A DNA stretch of 64,000 bases from Siderastrea radians (Eukaryota; Cnidaria; Anthozoa; Scleractinia; Rhizangiidae), in NCBI GenBank assembly GCA_964017195.1, contig OZ024890.1, positions 70,237,376 to 70,301,375 on the forward strand. Direction: 5' to 3'. Both the position numbers and the translations under genes were made by a program. The notes beneath the pieces are model-generated. The model was not told the DNA's origin, made no database searches, and saw nothing but the letters and a program-made list of their open reading frames with translations. Positions 38,153 through 50,166 of the stretch are shown in pieces (position 1 is the first letter of the stretch; each line of letters begins with the position of its first letter).

Positions 38153-41100
38153 ATGGCGACCTCAAAAAGCGCGAACACGTACAATCGACAAAACTGGGAA
38201 AATTCGGTATGAAAACATATTGATTATACTTCTTTAACTTAAAATAATGTTGTTAGATGAATAGGTTTCGCTCTTATTATGCTTTAGTCCCTGTTTGTGT
38301 CATCGATCGTTTTTGATTGAGGGACAACTTTCGTTATAACGTTTCACGTGCTAATCAAAATTTCATCAAAACTTCTACGTTTTGGAAAGGGTAACGATGC
38401 TAAGCTTATGCTCCTCAAAGAGTGGAGCAAGGGAACAAGTTACGCTTGTTCATTCTTGCTGTTGATTTGCCTTCTCAATATACTCATTGTGGAGGTCGTG
38501 TTTAAATAGTTGGGGATGGAATCAACAGTCTGTCGAAGTGATTTGGTGGAAGTTTCCCAATATTTCCAGCGGTTTATTATTGGAGTTGTTGATAACTAGT
38601 AAGTTTTGTTTAGATTTTCAAGAATAACCTTATTTGTTTGGTTTGGTTTGGTTTTGTTTTCCTGTTAGAGGAAAGAAACAGTTATAACTTTTGTTCGTGG
38701 ACGGAATCCAAGTGTGTGCCACAAACAAGATGGAGGTGTTTTTGCCAATATTTGAGAACGGGAGTCTATATCTACATCTACATCTATAACTTGCAAAATC
38801 CTTATTAGGACAGTTATAAAAAACTACGACATCATGTTCTGCATGTTCAAAGCTGACTTAAATTGATTCAGTGAGTCAGATGTAATTATTTCAGCGGGCA
38901 AGTTGTTCCAATCATTGATCGTCCTTGGCCAAAAACTAAACTTATACGTATCACATGATGCTTGAAGTGGAATAAACTTAAGGGGGTGGGCGCGACGGGT
39001 ACAAAGTTGAGGAGAATACGAAGTCTGACAGCACATGAGAGTCAATGAGAGTGCATGAGCGTTAGAAGCCCAAACATAACCACCACAAATGTAACTCTTG
39101 CTCTCATTTGGCCTCTAACCCTCACAAACTCTCATTAACTCTCTTGTGTTTTCATTCGGAGTCACCTTGACTCTCATTTTTGTCTTGTCCTGGCTTTGAA
39201 GATGGTGTCTTGGTGTTGTATCCGTCCCTCTATTGGGCCATCCCCTTTATTTTCTTCATGTAGGGTGGTCTGACTGACCCAAATTTTTGTGTTTTCAAAA
39301 AAAATTATGCTATGAGGAAAATAATGATGTGGTCGAACATTTTTTCACCTTTAATCTGAAAAATAAACATTGTTTTTGGAAATACAGATTAATTAACAGC
39401 ATTTCTTAATGCTGAATACCAATTTCAACCTGAACCACCACATCGATCTTGTTTTGGGCTCAACCTCTGTTGTCGCCATGTTGATTTTGCAACTACTTGT
39501 TGTTTCCAGGTTCCACTGGAATTATGCTGGGGTACCAGGCCTCCTAGTTCCAGACTCCTGATTTTTGGGGGCCTTTTTTTTAAATCTGACTGGCTGAACC
39601 CAAAATCAGGAAATGCATTCACTGATGCTTAAGGGAAAAATGAGGATGGCATTACAAGTAAAAACTGGGAAAGCAATTCAAATCTCCCTGTGTTGTTTTA
39701 CTATATGTAGCGATGTAAGCTTTTGTGAGGTAACCCTCCTAGTACTCCACAGGGTGATTCCTCTTCAAGCACACTTGATAGGACCAATTCTCTTGCATTT
39801 TTCATGTTTCATTTCAGGAATTTCCTATACTTTGTCAAACATGTCTTGGAGATAACCCCTATGTTAGAATGGTAATGTATTATTTATCTTTTGTTGCTGA
39901 CTTCATTCCTTGGTATCAAAAAATAACTGTTTGATCACAATTTTCATGGTCACAAGATCTGCAACTCGTTTTTAAAGACTATCTATCCTTGAGTGAACAA
40001 ACGAGCGAATGAGTGAACGAAGGAACTCATTTTCATTTATTCATTCGTTCATTTGTTCATATGTTTCTTGTCTTATTATTTTGTTCTTGCATTCATTCTT
40101 TTCAGTTTAAATGATTGTTTGCATGTTGATTTTTTCCTTTCTTTTTCTTCCCAGACAAGAGAAACTTATGGTAAAGAATGTAAGGTAAGTTGGTTGTGAT
40201 ATAGCTGCTTGAAACAATATGAAAGTGAAAATGTATAATATTATACATTTTTTTATAACCAATTATTGGTTTTCAGTTGAATGTCAAATGTCATTTGCAT
40301 TTGCTCTATGATTAGTTAAAAAACTCACACCATTTCTCAGCCATTAAGAAGAAAAATAAAAACCAACTTCCACACTCGATGCTAGAACTTTACAGTTGTT
40401 TGCTTCAATTTCTGATTGGTTCATACCCGTCTGTTGTTTGTGTTGTGAATTGTCAGTCTTGAATCTCTGTTGAATCACTAACACAAAGGCTGAAATTTGG
40501 CCAGCTGTTATTACCTATAACTTAGTCTTGGTTTAATGACACTTAATTGAAAACCACTTAACACATACATGTACACTGGTAGAAAAGGTGCAATAACATA
40601 CATGCATGCAGTGACTTAGTGCTATTACGGGTAAAATACACCTCTGAAACCTCTGAAAGTTTTGAGTAAAAATGTGGGCTAATATGCTTGACAAGTGTGT
40701 TACAACTTTCATTATAGATTTGTGCTCGACCATTCACAGTGTTCCGTTGGTGTCCTGGGGCACGTATGAGATTTAAGAAAACAGAAGTCTGCCAGACATG
40801 TGCAAAGTTAAAGAATGTTTGCCAAACGTGCTTACTTGATCTTGACTACGGTAAGTTTGAAATAAAAAAGAAGAGTTTAAACAGACTTAAGGTAAACTGC
40901 TGTGGCAACTACAAGGTGGAAGTAAACTTGGCTTGTTTTCTGTCTTGGGGTCGTGGGCAGAAACAACTACAGTCTTTCTCTGCCACAAAATAAAAGCAGT
41001 GTCAAACCTTTGACCGACAAATCACGACACAAACTACAGTCGACTGAGAACTTTATCGTCGCAATCAAGACAGTACAAGTACCTGACGACTACAAACTAG

Positions 41101-44100
41101 TGTCTTTTGATGTGAAATCACTGTTCACCAGTATTCCACTTCAACTGGCTCTAGACTGCACTGAGACCGCCATCAACAACTCTACTATTGAACTACCGCT
41201 ACCTACAGACGACTTAATGGACTTACTGAACCTTTGTCTTACTTCTACGTATTTTCAGTACAACAGCACGCACTACAAACAGTTGCACGGAACAGCTATG
41301 GGCTCACCAGTTTCCGTTGTTGTTGCAGAAATCGTTATGCAAAACATTGAGGAACGAGCCCTCACAACTTACAAACAAACACTACCACTCTGGCTACGTT
41401 ACGTTGACGATACCTTTACAGCCGTACACAAAGATGAAATCGACGATTTTCACGAACACCTCAACGGACAAAACACCGACATACAGTTTACTAAGGAGAT
41501 CGAGGAAAATGGTAAAATACCTTTTCTAGACTGCTTAGTTACCCGCGACAAAAACGAACTACGGACGACAATTTACAGAAAACCGACACATAACGACAGA
41601 CTACTCAACCAATCATCTTACAACCCAACTTCTCACAAAGCTACGACTATACGGACCCTGACAAGACGCGCACAACTAGTTTGTGACTTACCTGACAGCT
41701 TAACGGACGAAATCAAGTACTTAGACAACGTTTTCAACAAGAACAATTACAACCGGGACTTTATTAGACACAACGCTTACAGAAACTCCGAACCAAACGC
41801 TACGAACACTAACACGACACCTGTCACTACTGCAACCATACCTTACATCAAAGGGACTTCTGAAACTATCGCACGAATCCTACAACCCTACAACATCCGC
41901 GTTGCTCACAAACCTGTCACTACTTTACGACAGCTACTGATGAACGTTAAAGACAAAGACGAACCGAGCAACAGACGGGGAGCAGTTTATAAAATCAAAT
42001 GCTGCGACTGCCAGGCCACTTATATTGGTGAGACCGGCAGAAATCTGAACGTCCGACTGACTGAACACTAACGAGCGACTAGAAATGGTGATATCAACAA
42101 TCACATTGCTGAGCACCATTTAAAAACAAACCACAGAATCGACTGGGACTCTGCTGAATGCGTTACCTACAGTACAGACTACTATCAACGAATCAGTCTG
42201 GAAAGCTGGTTTACTAACTTAGAACAAACACCACTGAACCGTTGCCAACAGCTACCTACACCTTACAAATGACTGATTGCCGACAATAAGAAGACAGACA
42301 AACAATAGACAAACCGACTTATTTGACTAACAATAGACCAACGGACATTTGACTAACAAGAGACGGATCGAAACGCACCAATCACGTTTTACAGTCTTCA
42401 CAGCCAATAACATCACTGCTTAACTGACAGACGACCAATAACATCACGAGATCGTCGACTAATCAGGTCAACGACCAGAGACTTATAACATCTACTGACG
42501 ATTCACAGTTCACTTGACTCTGATGATGACTTCCGCTCAGGTTGTCGAAACGTCAGTCAATGTCACCTCAAACAGTCCTTCTCAGGACTACACTCACCCG
42601 GACGATCACAATTTACCGAATTATGATATGACTCCTGGGTTCAAACCATTTACAGTTTTACAAAATAAAGGGTCCAACATGTATGGTCTGGGTTTGGAGG
42701 GATGGAGGATGGGGCAGGTAACTTTGAATTTTAATAGCAGGGGTAAAATACTATGCATGCAAGGAAGTGGGGTTTGTGCTCTTTGCTGCTGGAGAGTACT
42801 TAACTTTATCTGAAAGTGGTATATCAAAACAACAAAAGCTATACTACCTTGATCAACTAGCACTGAGCCAGAGCAGGATTGAGATGAACATTGTGTCTGC
42901 CATGAGAGGATTGGGTTGGGCCATAAATTAATGACAGAAGTGAGGATGAAAAGGGATAGCTTGCAGCCTCTATATTGAATTCAATATTTAATATTGGCTC
43001 TTGTTAACTGGAGAGACATGATTGTAATATTAAAACTAATCCTTATTAGTAGTCAGTGGTTGAATGGTTTTTAAAATGTTTTGTTGTTTCAAGGTTTGCC
43101 TGTTCAAGTAAGAGACCATGCTCTTGGAATGAAAGATGATGTTCCAAAATCTGATGTAAACAAAGAATACTATACTCAAAATGTTGAAAAAGAGGTCTGT
43201 ACATGTTATATTCCATTTGTGAAATAAAATTGGAGTTATTACAGTGCAGCTACTCGAACCGGGCCACTTGGAAGAGAATTGACCAATCGCAACACTAATT
43301 GAGAACAAAAGAAGGCAACATTTTTCATAAACTGACCAATAACATCGAAGGATATAGACAATAAATCTCCAAATAAATTTGAAACTGTCTCATTCTGCGG
43401 ACCTCTCGGGAAATAGTTGAATATTTTATTGGTTAGCTTCAATAACGGTTTTTTTAAAAACATTTTCAAACGTTGCTGTGTTGACTCGAAACGATTGAAA
43501 TCTGGCAGATAGCTTTACATGTCACATTAAGCTATAAGCTTATTGTAGATGTTAATGTTTCCAAAATGGCTTTTGCCCAGAAAATACAAGTGAGACCAAA
43601 TTGAGAGGGTGGCATATGCGGCATCAGTCGCCGACATTCCCAGCTATAATTTTCGAGATTACGTTGCAGACTTGCACCACGCTTACATAAAGGATTTGGA
43701 TTTCCTTGTGGTATTGAGACCGCGGCTGCAAAAGGGCTGCAGAAACCAGAATCCTTACATCAACGATAAGCACCTGTTGATTCAAAAAGCACTTGTTTTA
43801 GTGAATAAGGAGATTTGGGAACCTCCGTTTATAATTAAACGATCAAAGGGCGCAAATGCTGATATTTATCTTTAGATCTGTGTTTGTTTATACTCGCTGC
43901 GCTGAGTAAACACTTATCAGAATCAAGCAAGTTTGTTGCGTTACCGAATTTCATTTCGGAAAAGGTTTGTTCTACAAACAGATGCATTAGATGTACTGCT
44001 GAAGTGAAAGTATTGTTTAAGGTTTGTTAATGGACGAAAATTTTATTATCAACTGCGAATTCCACATCTCAATGTTCTGCTCAAAATTTAGCACATTTAG

Positions 44101-47100
44101 GATCGAAAGCAACCAATTGTAGACATGACAGTGATGATCAGAGGCCACGGTGTCAAATTTTTTCGAACGTGCATTGTCTGCCTGCTTCAACATTATTGGT
44201 TGTTTACAAAAACTTTGCTATCTTTTGTTTTCAATTAGCGTCGTGATTGGTCAGTTTTCTTCCAACTGGCCCGGTTGGAGTAGCACTGTAAGGTAGCACT
44301 CACTGGTCAAATGCAACCTAAAAGGACTCATCTAAAAACTAGTAAGGTTTTAACTTTAAATTTTTACTTTCTTGGAATTCCTGATAACACTACTCCTAAG
44401 TTATTTTTACTGGGAAATCCAAATTTGAAATCGGAACTAACTGTGTTGCACTAAATCTTTGCGGGTTTTAATTTTTCGGGTTTTAAAGAAAGTTCCTGCA
44501 AAAAAGTTACCGCTAAAATTTTCTCCACAAAATTTGCTCCACTGTCAAAATTATATGCAATAAAACATAATAAAACATCACCTTTTTTATATGTAATGTA
44601 AAATCAAGTTGTTGCCCAGTGACTTAAAACCTCTCTTTCATTCACAAACAAAAGGATGAAACTAGAAACGTTAATTGGTACTATTGTTATTGCTGATCCA
44701 TTATCGCAAGAGTAATCAGTGACACTAGGCCAAGACATATTATTGTAATAGAGTGACAATGAATAACATCTGGATGTTGTTTCACCTGTAGTTTGGGGGC
44801 ACGTACTCAAGCAAAAAATGAAACTTGACGGCGACTTCCTAAATATCACAAAAATTAATCCCCAGCAAGATAAACCAGTCTTTCCCAATCGCAAAAATTA
44901 GTTCCCAAAAAAATTGCCCATCCACAAAATTCACCCGCAAATATTTAGTGCTGCATGGTAGGTGTGAAAACCAACATGGTGTGGGTATCAATGAAAAGAC
45001 CTTCAAGTGCACTATTAATTTGAATAAGGCCGTCATAAGCTTTGAATCACATGTTTCATCGAGAAGAAGCCTGTCAGAAACTTTGTTACATGTGAATATG
45101 TAAATAACGAAGATCATCTTCAAGGTCAGTCAAAAGAGTATTCAGCCACACTAAGTATTGTGGGTAGTCTCCTAATTATCAGTCCTGCTTTTGTATGTTT
45201 TGTTTTCACCAAGTGTGCAATATCAAGTCTGATTGTTTTTCTCATAGCTGGCTAATTCAGACGGGACCACACCTGGTGGGACACTTGGAAAAGCGAATGC
45301 TCCCAGTGATTTATTGCTAAAACTCGCGAGGACCACACCCTACTATAAGAGGAACAGACCCCACATCTGCTCATTCTGGGTGAAGGGAGAGTGCAAGCGA
45401 GGAGATGAGTGCCCTTACAGGTTGCTCTTTAGTGTAGATTTTGTAATCTCTCGGCAAGTTCTTACTGGAACTCCAGATTATATGAGTTAATTGCTGAGTG
45501 TTATTATTACATTTATAACAGAATCTTGACAACTTGAACCCCAGTAACTTGAACTTCTTGTTAGCTTAGTGTAACATCATAATAACAGCAGAATTTTCAT
45601 TAAACTCTGAAGATGCTGGCTCCAAATGGAAATCAGCTCATATTGTGTGCTGTATCCTTTTAATAAAGTCTTTTTTCCATAATGCACTTTTACAATGTAT
45701 TTATCTCTCTCTATATAATTTTTTATCTTCTAGACATGACATGCCCACCGACCCTAATGATCCTCTGGCAGATCAGAACATAAAAGACAGATACTATGGA
45801 ATGAGTGACCCTGTGGCAGCACGACTTCTAAACCAGGCCAAATCCATGCCATCCCTGGAGCCTCCCTCGGATAAGTCGATAACCACACTTTATGTTGGGG
45901 GGCTGGAAGGAAAGGTTGAAGAGGGTGATTTAAGGTGAGTAATACCAGTATATGGCAATACTTGCCCAAATGTTTACTCTATTGAAAAGTCCTTCAATAG
46001 TAGAAGACTCCTTAAAAGGACCTTGAATTCCCTTTCTCCTTGAAGAGGTTCTTGATTTCTTTAATAAGGCCTTAAAAAGTCCTTGAGTTTTTGCCAAAAA
46101 AGAATGTTGCAGAGTTGAACCAAATTTACTTCGATTTCCACTTTCAACTGATTTTGACCAGCTTGCAAATAGTGTGGAAATAACAAGAAACCCTGCACAA
46201 TCTAATTACTTTGTTGACATGTCACAACTAAATTGAGGTCTGAGTTGAGTAGCAGTACATAGTGTACATTACTTTCCAAGAACTTGGGCAGGCCATGAGG
46301 AAAGTGTAACAACTCATTTACTACAGTGGAATCTCTATATTACAAAATCCTCAGTATAATGAATGATATTTTTCAGCCCACTGATAGCGTAATGTATGGA
46401 AAAGAACCTTGATGTAACGAACCCTCGATATAACAAACCAATTTCCCAAGTCCCTTGGCACTTCCTTAAATCAAGGTTCCACTGTATATTCTTTTACCTT
46501 TAACATACATTCATGACAGAGGGTCTTGAAAAAACCTCATTGGTCCCTGAAAAGTCCTTGAAGAAAGGTTACAGTTTCCGTGAACAATCCCTGGTTTGTG
46601 AACCATTAGATTAGGCTTTCATTGGTGCAGCTCATTTACACAGATATACATCCTTTGAACATCCAGGGACTATTTCTATCAGTTTGGTGAACTACGATCC
46701 ATAACAATGGTGCCACGACAGAACTGCGCTTTTGTCTGCTTTACGTCACGGGCTGCAGCAGAAACAGCAGCAGAGCGCTCCTTTAACAAACTGATTCTTA
46801 AAGGCAGAAGGCTTAAAATCATGTGGGGCAAGTCCCAAGGGCAGCAACCTGCCCCTGGAAAACAAGGAGGCACTCCTCTTGCACCTGTCCCTGGACTACC
46901 AGGAGGTTAGTATTGTGTCAACACTTTCATTCTAAAGGATGATCAGTGTCTTATTTCTCCTAACATTGCTTTAAAGAAAATTGTAAATTGACAATTGATT
47001 GCTTAGCAAAATAGGAGAACTTGGGAAATAAAGCCAGCGTCATGATCTCTCAATTTCTATCTTAGGGAACTTAAGCAACCACGACGGCAACACCAAGAAA

Positions 47101-48152
47101 AACGTCACTTAAAAAAGTGACTTCCCAGTCTTTTAAACGTCTTCGCGATTATTCCAATTCAGTCTGTCTGATGTAGCCAAACTATCGGGGAGCTGGATTT
47201 GTAAGGACGGCGTACAGTTCAGGGAGAAAACAAAAATTCACCATCGTGTGTTCATGTTCTACTCAAAATTTTTAATTTGGTCATTTCACATTGTAGATGG
47301 GCACAGAACGGCAAAGAAATGTACCAAGAAGTATAATGCACTTGCAGAGTCATTGTTTCAATATTATTTTGCTTTTTGACTTTCTCCTCAGCCATTGCCA
47401 TTGTGTTTGCTAAAAGCTTCCTATTTTCTAACCATGGTACCCAGTCTGATTGGCTCAATTGTTCTAAACTTTTCATTGATGATGGACAATGATTGCCGTG
47501 ATAGACAGTGACTGTTCTTCTTTCCTTAGAAAGTGAAAATTTCTTTTTATCTTTTTTCTTGTAAAAATATCACCTACTAAATATCATCGTTTCATATTTC
47601 ATTTAATATAGCTGTTTACCAGTTAACCTTCTAGTCTTTTAAGGCACTGGTGAAGGGGCTATCCCCCAAATAACTGCCTTTTATATCTTATTGATCCCTC
47701 CTTTATTCATTTGTAAGTGTTACACTGATGTTGTTTTTACTCTTTTTCCAGCTCTCCCACCGCCACCAACAGAAGACAACACCCAAACAAACTTCTTCAA
47801 CCTTGGTGCACCATCCTCAACTCCACCATCAGGGCCTCCTCCCCTTCCACCACCCCCTGGACAAATTCCAAGCATACCTCCTCCCCCCATGGGGCATCCC
47901 TTGCCTCCCCCACCTGGAGGATTCCCACCCCCTCCTCCATTTGGGCATCACCCATTCAGACCTCCTCCAGTGCCATTTTATGGTGCTCCTCCTCCTCCAC
48001 ACATGCCTCCACCTCCAAGGCTTGGCATGCCACGCCCACCTCCTGGTCCCCCACCAATACACTATCCATCACAGGACCCTCATAGGTTGGGTGCTGGTAA
48101 GGGTGGAGAAGGAGGGCCTCGTCCACCAGCTCCTGCAGCAGCAAGTTCCTAG
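38153..48152 (+). CDS. RBM22: Pre-mRNA-splicing factor RBM22 (Cwc2/Slt11 family)
   Basis: Component of the activated spliceosome that contacts U6 snRNA and the intron near the catalytic centre, in the nucleus. Exons: 38153-38206, 39818-39871, 40155-40184, 40718-40850, 43094-43194, 45248-45420, 45734-45934, 46667-46905 and 47752-48152 (stop TAG). All have GT/AG junctions and consistent phase, giving 461 residues (human 420). The start [16 protein letters not shown] matches the family. The N-terminal Cys-rich domain has CQTCLG and [13 protein letters not shown]. The CCCH zinc finger is C165-x7-C173-x5-C179-x3-H183. The RRM has TLYVGGL and NCAFVCFT. The C-terminus is proline-rich and ends near [14 protein letters not shown], as in animals; its PPPP stretch is longer than in human. 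Intron 1 holds a LINE fragment and intron 4 a Penelope-like element and a hAT-like element. Intact gene. Confidence 0.97.
38764..39045 (-). pseudogene. LINE 3' end with C-terminal ORF fragment (in RBM22 intron 1)
   Basis: The minus-strand frame 39045-38824 encodes about 73 residues with [20 protein letters not shown], the conserved F-PRTI-x-WN-LP block at the end of many LINE reverse transcriptases. The 3' tail is a (TAGATG)-type microsatellite at 38764-38789. The rest of the element is missing. It lies antisense in RBM22 intron 1. Different family from the fragment at 37.5-38.0 kb. Confidence 0.7.
40953..42655 (+). pseudogene. Penelope-like retroelement, 5'-truncated, RT plus GIY-YIG broken by a stop
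   Basis: The frame 40953-42071 encodes the reverse transcriptase of a Penelope-like element. Motifs in order: [23 protein letters not shown], the catalytic RYVDDTF at about 41398-41418, IPFLDCLV and YRKPTH. It then begins a GIY-YIG endonuclease ([14 protein letters not shown]). A TAA at 42069-42071 cuts the endonuclease; the same frame then stays open to TGA at 42270-42272, so one nonsense change separates it from a full C-terminus. The N-terminal RT part is missing. The 3' UTR carries a hammerhead-like motif (42515-42559). Both limits are approximate. It lies in sense orientation inside RBM22 intron 4, and GA/AC-rich codon use sets it apart from its surroundings. Confidence 0.9.
42515..42559 (+). 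ncRNA. Hammerhead ribozyme-like motif of the Penelope-like element
   Basis: Stem I TGACT (42515-42519) pairs with AGTCA (42555-42559). The core CTGATGA is at 42520-42526. Stem II is closed by GAC/GTC. GAAA lies at 42547-42550, then ACGT and C at the cleavage position 42554. All invariant core bases are present. One unpaired T separates the core from stem II. The position in the 3' part of a Penelope-like element matches where such ribozymes are known. Confidence 0.65.
43242..44288. mobile_element. hAT-like non-autonomous element in RBM22 intron 5
   Basis: Terminal inverted repeats of about 55 bp begin CAGTGCAGCTACTCGAACCG and, at the other end, CAGTGCTACTCCAACCGG. CAGTG termini are hAT-like. 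An 88-aa frame at 43609-43875 has no recognised domain. No clear 8-bp duplication was identified. Confidence 0.65.
44449..44952. mobile_element. MITE in RBM22 intron 5
   Basis: The ends GCACTAAATCTTTGCGGGT and (reverse-complemented right end) GCACTAAATATTTGCGGGT are inverted copies. The interior is AT-rich with repeated TTCCCAAAAAAATT-type motifs. Class not assigned. Confidence 0.6.
46324..46484. mobile_element. pogo/Tc1-like MITE, TA target site
   Basis: The terminal inverted repeats are CAGTGGAATCT and CAGTGGAACCT. TA flanks both sides (46322-46323 and 46485-46486). Length is 161 bp, in RBM22 intron 7. TIR sequence and TA duplication are typical of pogo/Tigger-derived MITEs. Confidence 0.7.
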
Positions 48153-49291
48153 GCTGACATTATGCCAAACCAAACTGTGACATGATGCAACACCTCTGCT
48201 TCTTTAACTCAGTGATGTAAAATTTTGAAGGCAGCATTTTGTTATGGCAACAATCTTAGATCTTGTGTAACAAGTGGCATTGCTACAATTACTACAGTTT
48301 TGTCCCATGCTATTTCATCTGTAAATTATTGTGAGTGACAGTCATGTTATTGTATTGTTACTGCATGAAATTCACGGATCAGTCCATCAAGGCCCAGTTG
48401 TTCAGTGTGCAGATAAGGCTAATCCAGGATAAGTATCAACATTAAAGCTAGTTAAATATTTAACCATTGAAGGGTTTTGCAAAAAAAAATTTACCCTTCA
48501 GTATTGACTTTGACATTTCTTCGCCTTTAGCTTTCAGATAGTTTTACAAAAATCGTGAACACTTTGAATTTGACTTTGGTCTTTAAATTTTCATAGCTTT
48601 CCTTTGAGTGAGACCTCAAATTAATAAAACAAATTATAAACTAACTGACTTTGATAAGAGCCACTTTTCAATTTTTTTTTTTGCAAATAACTTTTCTTCT
48701 TGTGTCTACAGTTCTTTCCAAATCTAATAAAAGTGAGCTTGTAGTGTTCAGATTCCCATAGTAATCCTGGATTAGTGTTATTGATGCCTCGACAACTGGT
48801 CCAAAGGTCCAGTCATGAATTCATGTATGGCAGATATGTTTCTCACTTGAAAATTCTATGTCCAATGGATAAAGCATATGAAAACAAAGGGAAGAGTGGC
48901 TGTATTGGCTGGTATAGCTGCAATAAAGATTGAATGTTATAGGCTGAATAGGGTTTCTATTTTAAGTCATTTACCTTGTGAGCAACTGGAACAGAAATGA
49001 GAATTGTGCTTTCAGAGATGCTCAAAAGAACATTTTAGAAATGTACAAGTGTACTACGAACATTTTAACTTCATTACTTCGGAAGAATAACTGGGTTTAC
49101 TTTTATAGTTTTATTACTGGTACTAAGGAAGATTTTGTAATATACCCAATACAGCTAGGACATATAAAGGCTTTGGTTTTGAGGATTTACACTGTTTTTG
49201 TTTAGAAGTAATAAATTAATGTACACATGACAAGATAATCTGAGTGTTCCTTTTAATAATTTTATTTCATTTGATTATTCCTGGCAATTCC
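48153..49291 (+). other. RBM22 3' UTR and spacer
   Basis: AATAAA hexamers lie at 48623-48628, 48727-48732 and 48922-48927 downstream of the RBM22 stop. Any of them could be the poly(A) signal. No further gene was recognised. Confidence 0.45.
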
Positions 49292-49400
49292 TAGTCTCCT
49301 TCACAGCCGTTTTTAAGGTCGTCACTGAAAGCTCCTCCCCACAAACTTGGGGACAGGGAGCGTTGCGTGACTTCGGCCCAAGTGGCTGCGAAGGAGACTA
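49292..49400. mobile_element. Mutator-like MITE with 9-bp target duplication
   Basis: The terminal inverted repeats are TAGTCTCCTTCACAGCC and TAGTCTCCTTCGCAGCC. GGCAATTCC is repeated exactly at 49283-49291 and 49401-49409. A 9-bp duplication is the Mutator-superfamily signature. At 109 bp it lies between the convergent RBM22 and MICU1 genes. Confidence 0.8.
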
Positions 49401-49994
49401 GGCAATTCCATGTAATTCTGTTCAAAAGTTTAAGCTTATGTCAATTCTTTTGCAACTTACAGTCTGACATGGAAACAAAAGAAAGTAACAGTAACACCAG
49501 AGCCAATAAAGTGACTATCTCAGAGCTCGAACAATTAAAACTTGTATGTCTGTTTTAACAGAATTGTTGATGGCAGCTCGGTGAATTGTCATTTGCAGCA
49601 CAAGACTTTTAAAACAAATTATTCCAACTTGTTTTCATACCGTGAACAAAAATGTTGTGGCAAAGTCACCTATCTGTTAAATATAGTTTCTTTTTTCTTA
49701 TTGTGAAGCACCAGCCAGCAAAAATGTTAAAAGCTAGACACAATTTTGTACAGTGTGTTGTGTGCTAGTTCATTGCCACTGGCAGTAAGTTTTGATTACG
49801 GTAGTTTTTGACAATGTCTTGACATCATTTTGACAACTTTGTTAAGGTTCTGTTTCAAATGGCCAATCAAATCCAACAACTCTGAGAGAAGAAGGAGGAG
49901 GAGTAAGTGCAAACATGAAACCCGGCAACTTACCCCTCTAACTTCCTTTCTTTTAATTGGCTAGATGACACAGAAGTCATGGAATTTTTAATAA

Positions 49995-50000
49995 TTTATT
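49995..50000 (-). terminator. MICU1 poly(A) signal AATAAA
   Basis: TTTATT on the plus strand reads AATAAA on the minus strand, about 170 nt downstream of the MICU1 stop codon. Position and sequence fit a polyadenylation signal. Confidence 0.5.
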
Positions 50001-50166
50001 GTATAAGTTATCTTCGTAACTTAAACTGACACATAACTTGAATTTCTTAAAGCAGATGAAGTTACCCCTGCTTTACTCAGTTTCTTGCATTTAATTCCAC
50101 ATGACTCAAAATTTTCCTTCTCTTAACACTTAAACTCAAGCTATTCAGTTTCCTCCTCTCATCTTC

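Noticed and set aside
43609..43875. 88-aa frame inside the hAT-like element as a possible transposase remnant
   Set aside because: No transposase motif is visible and the length is expected by chance.
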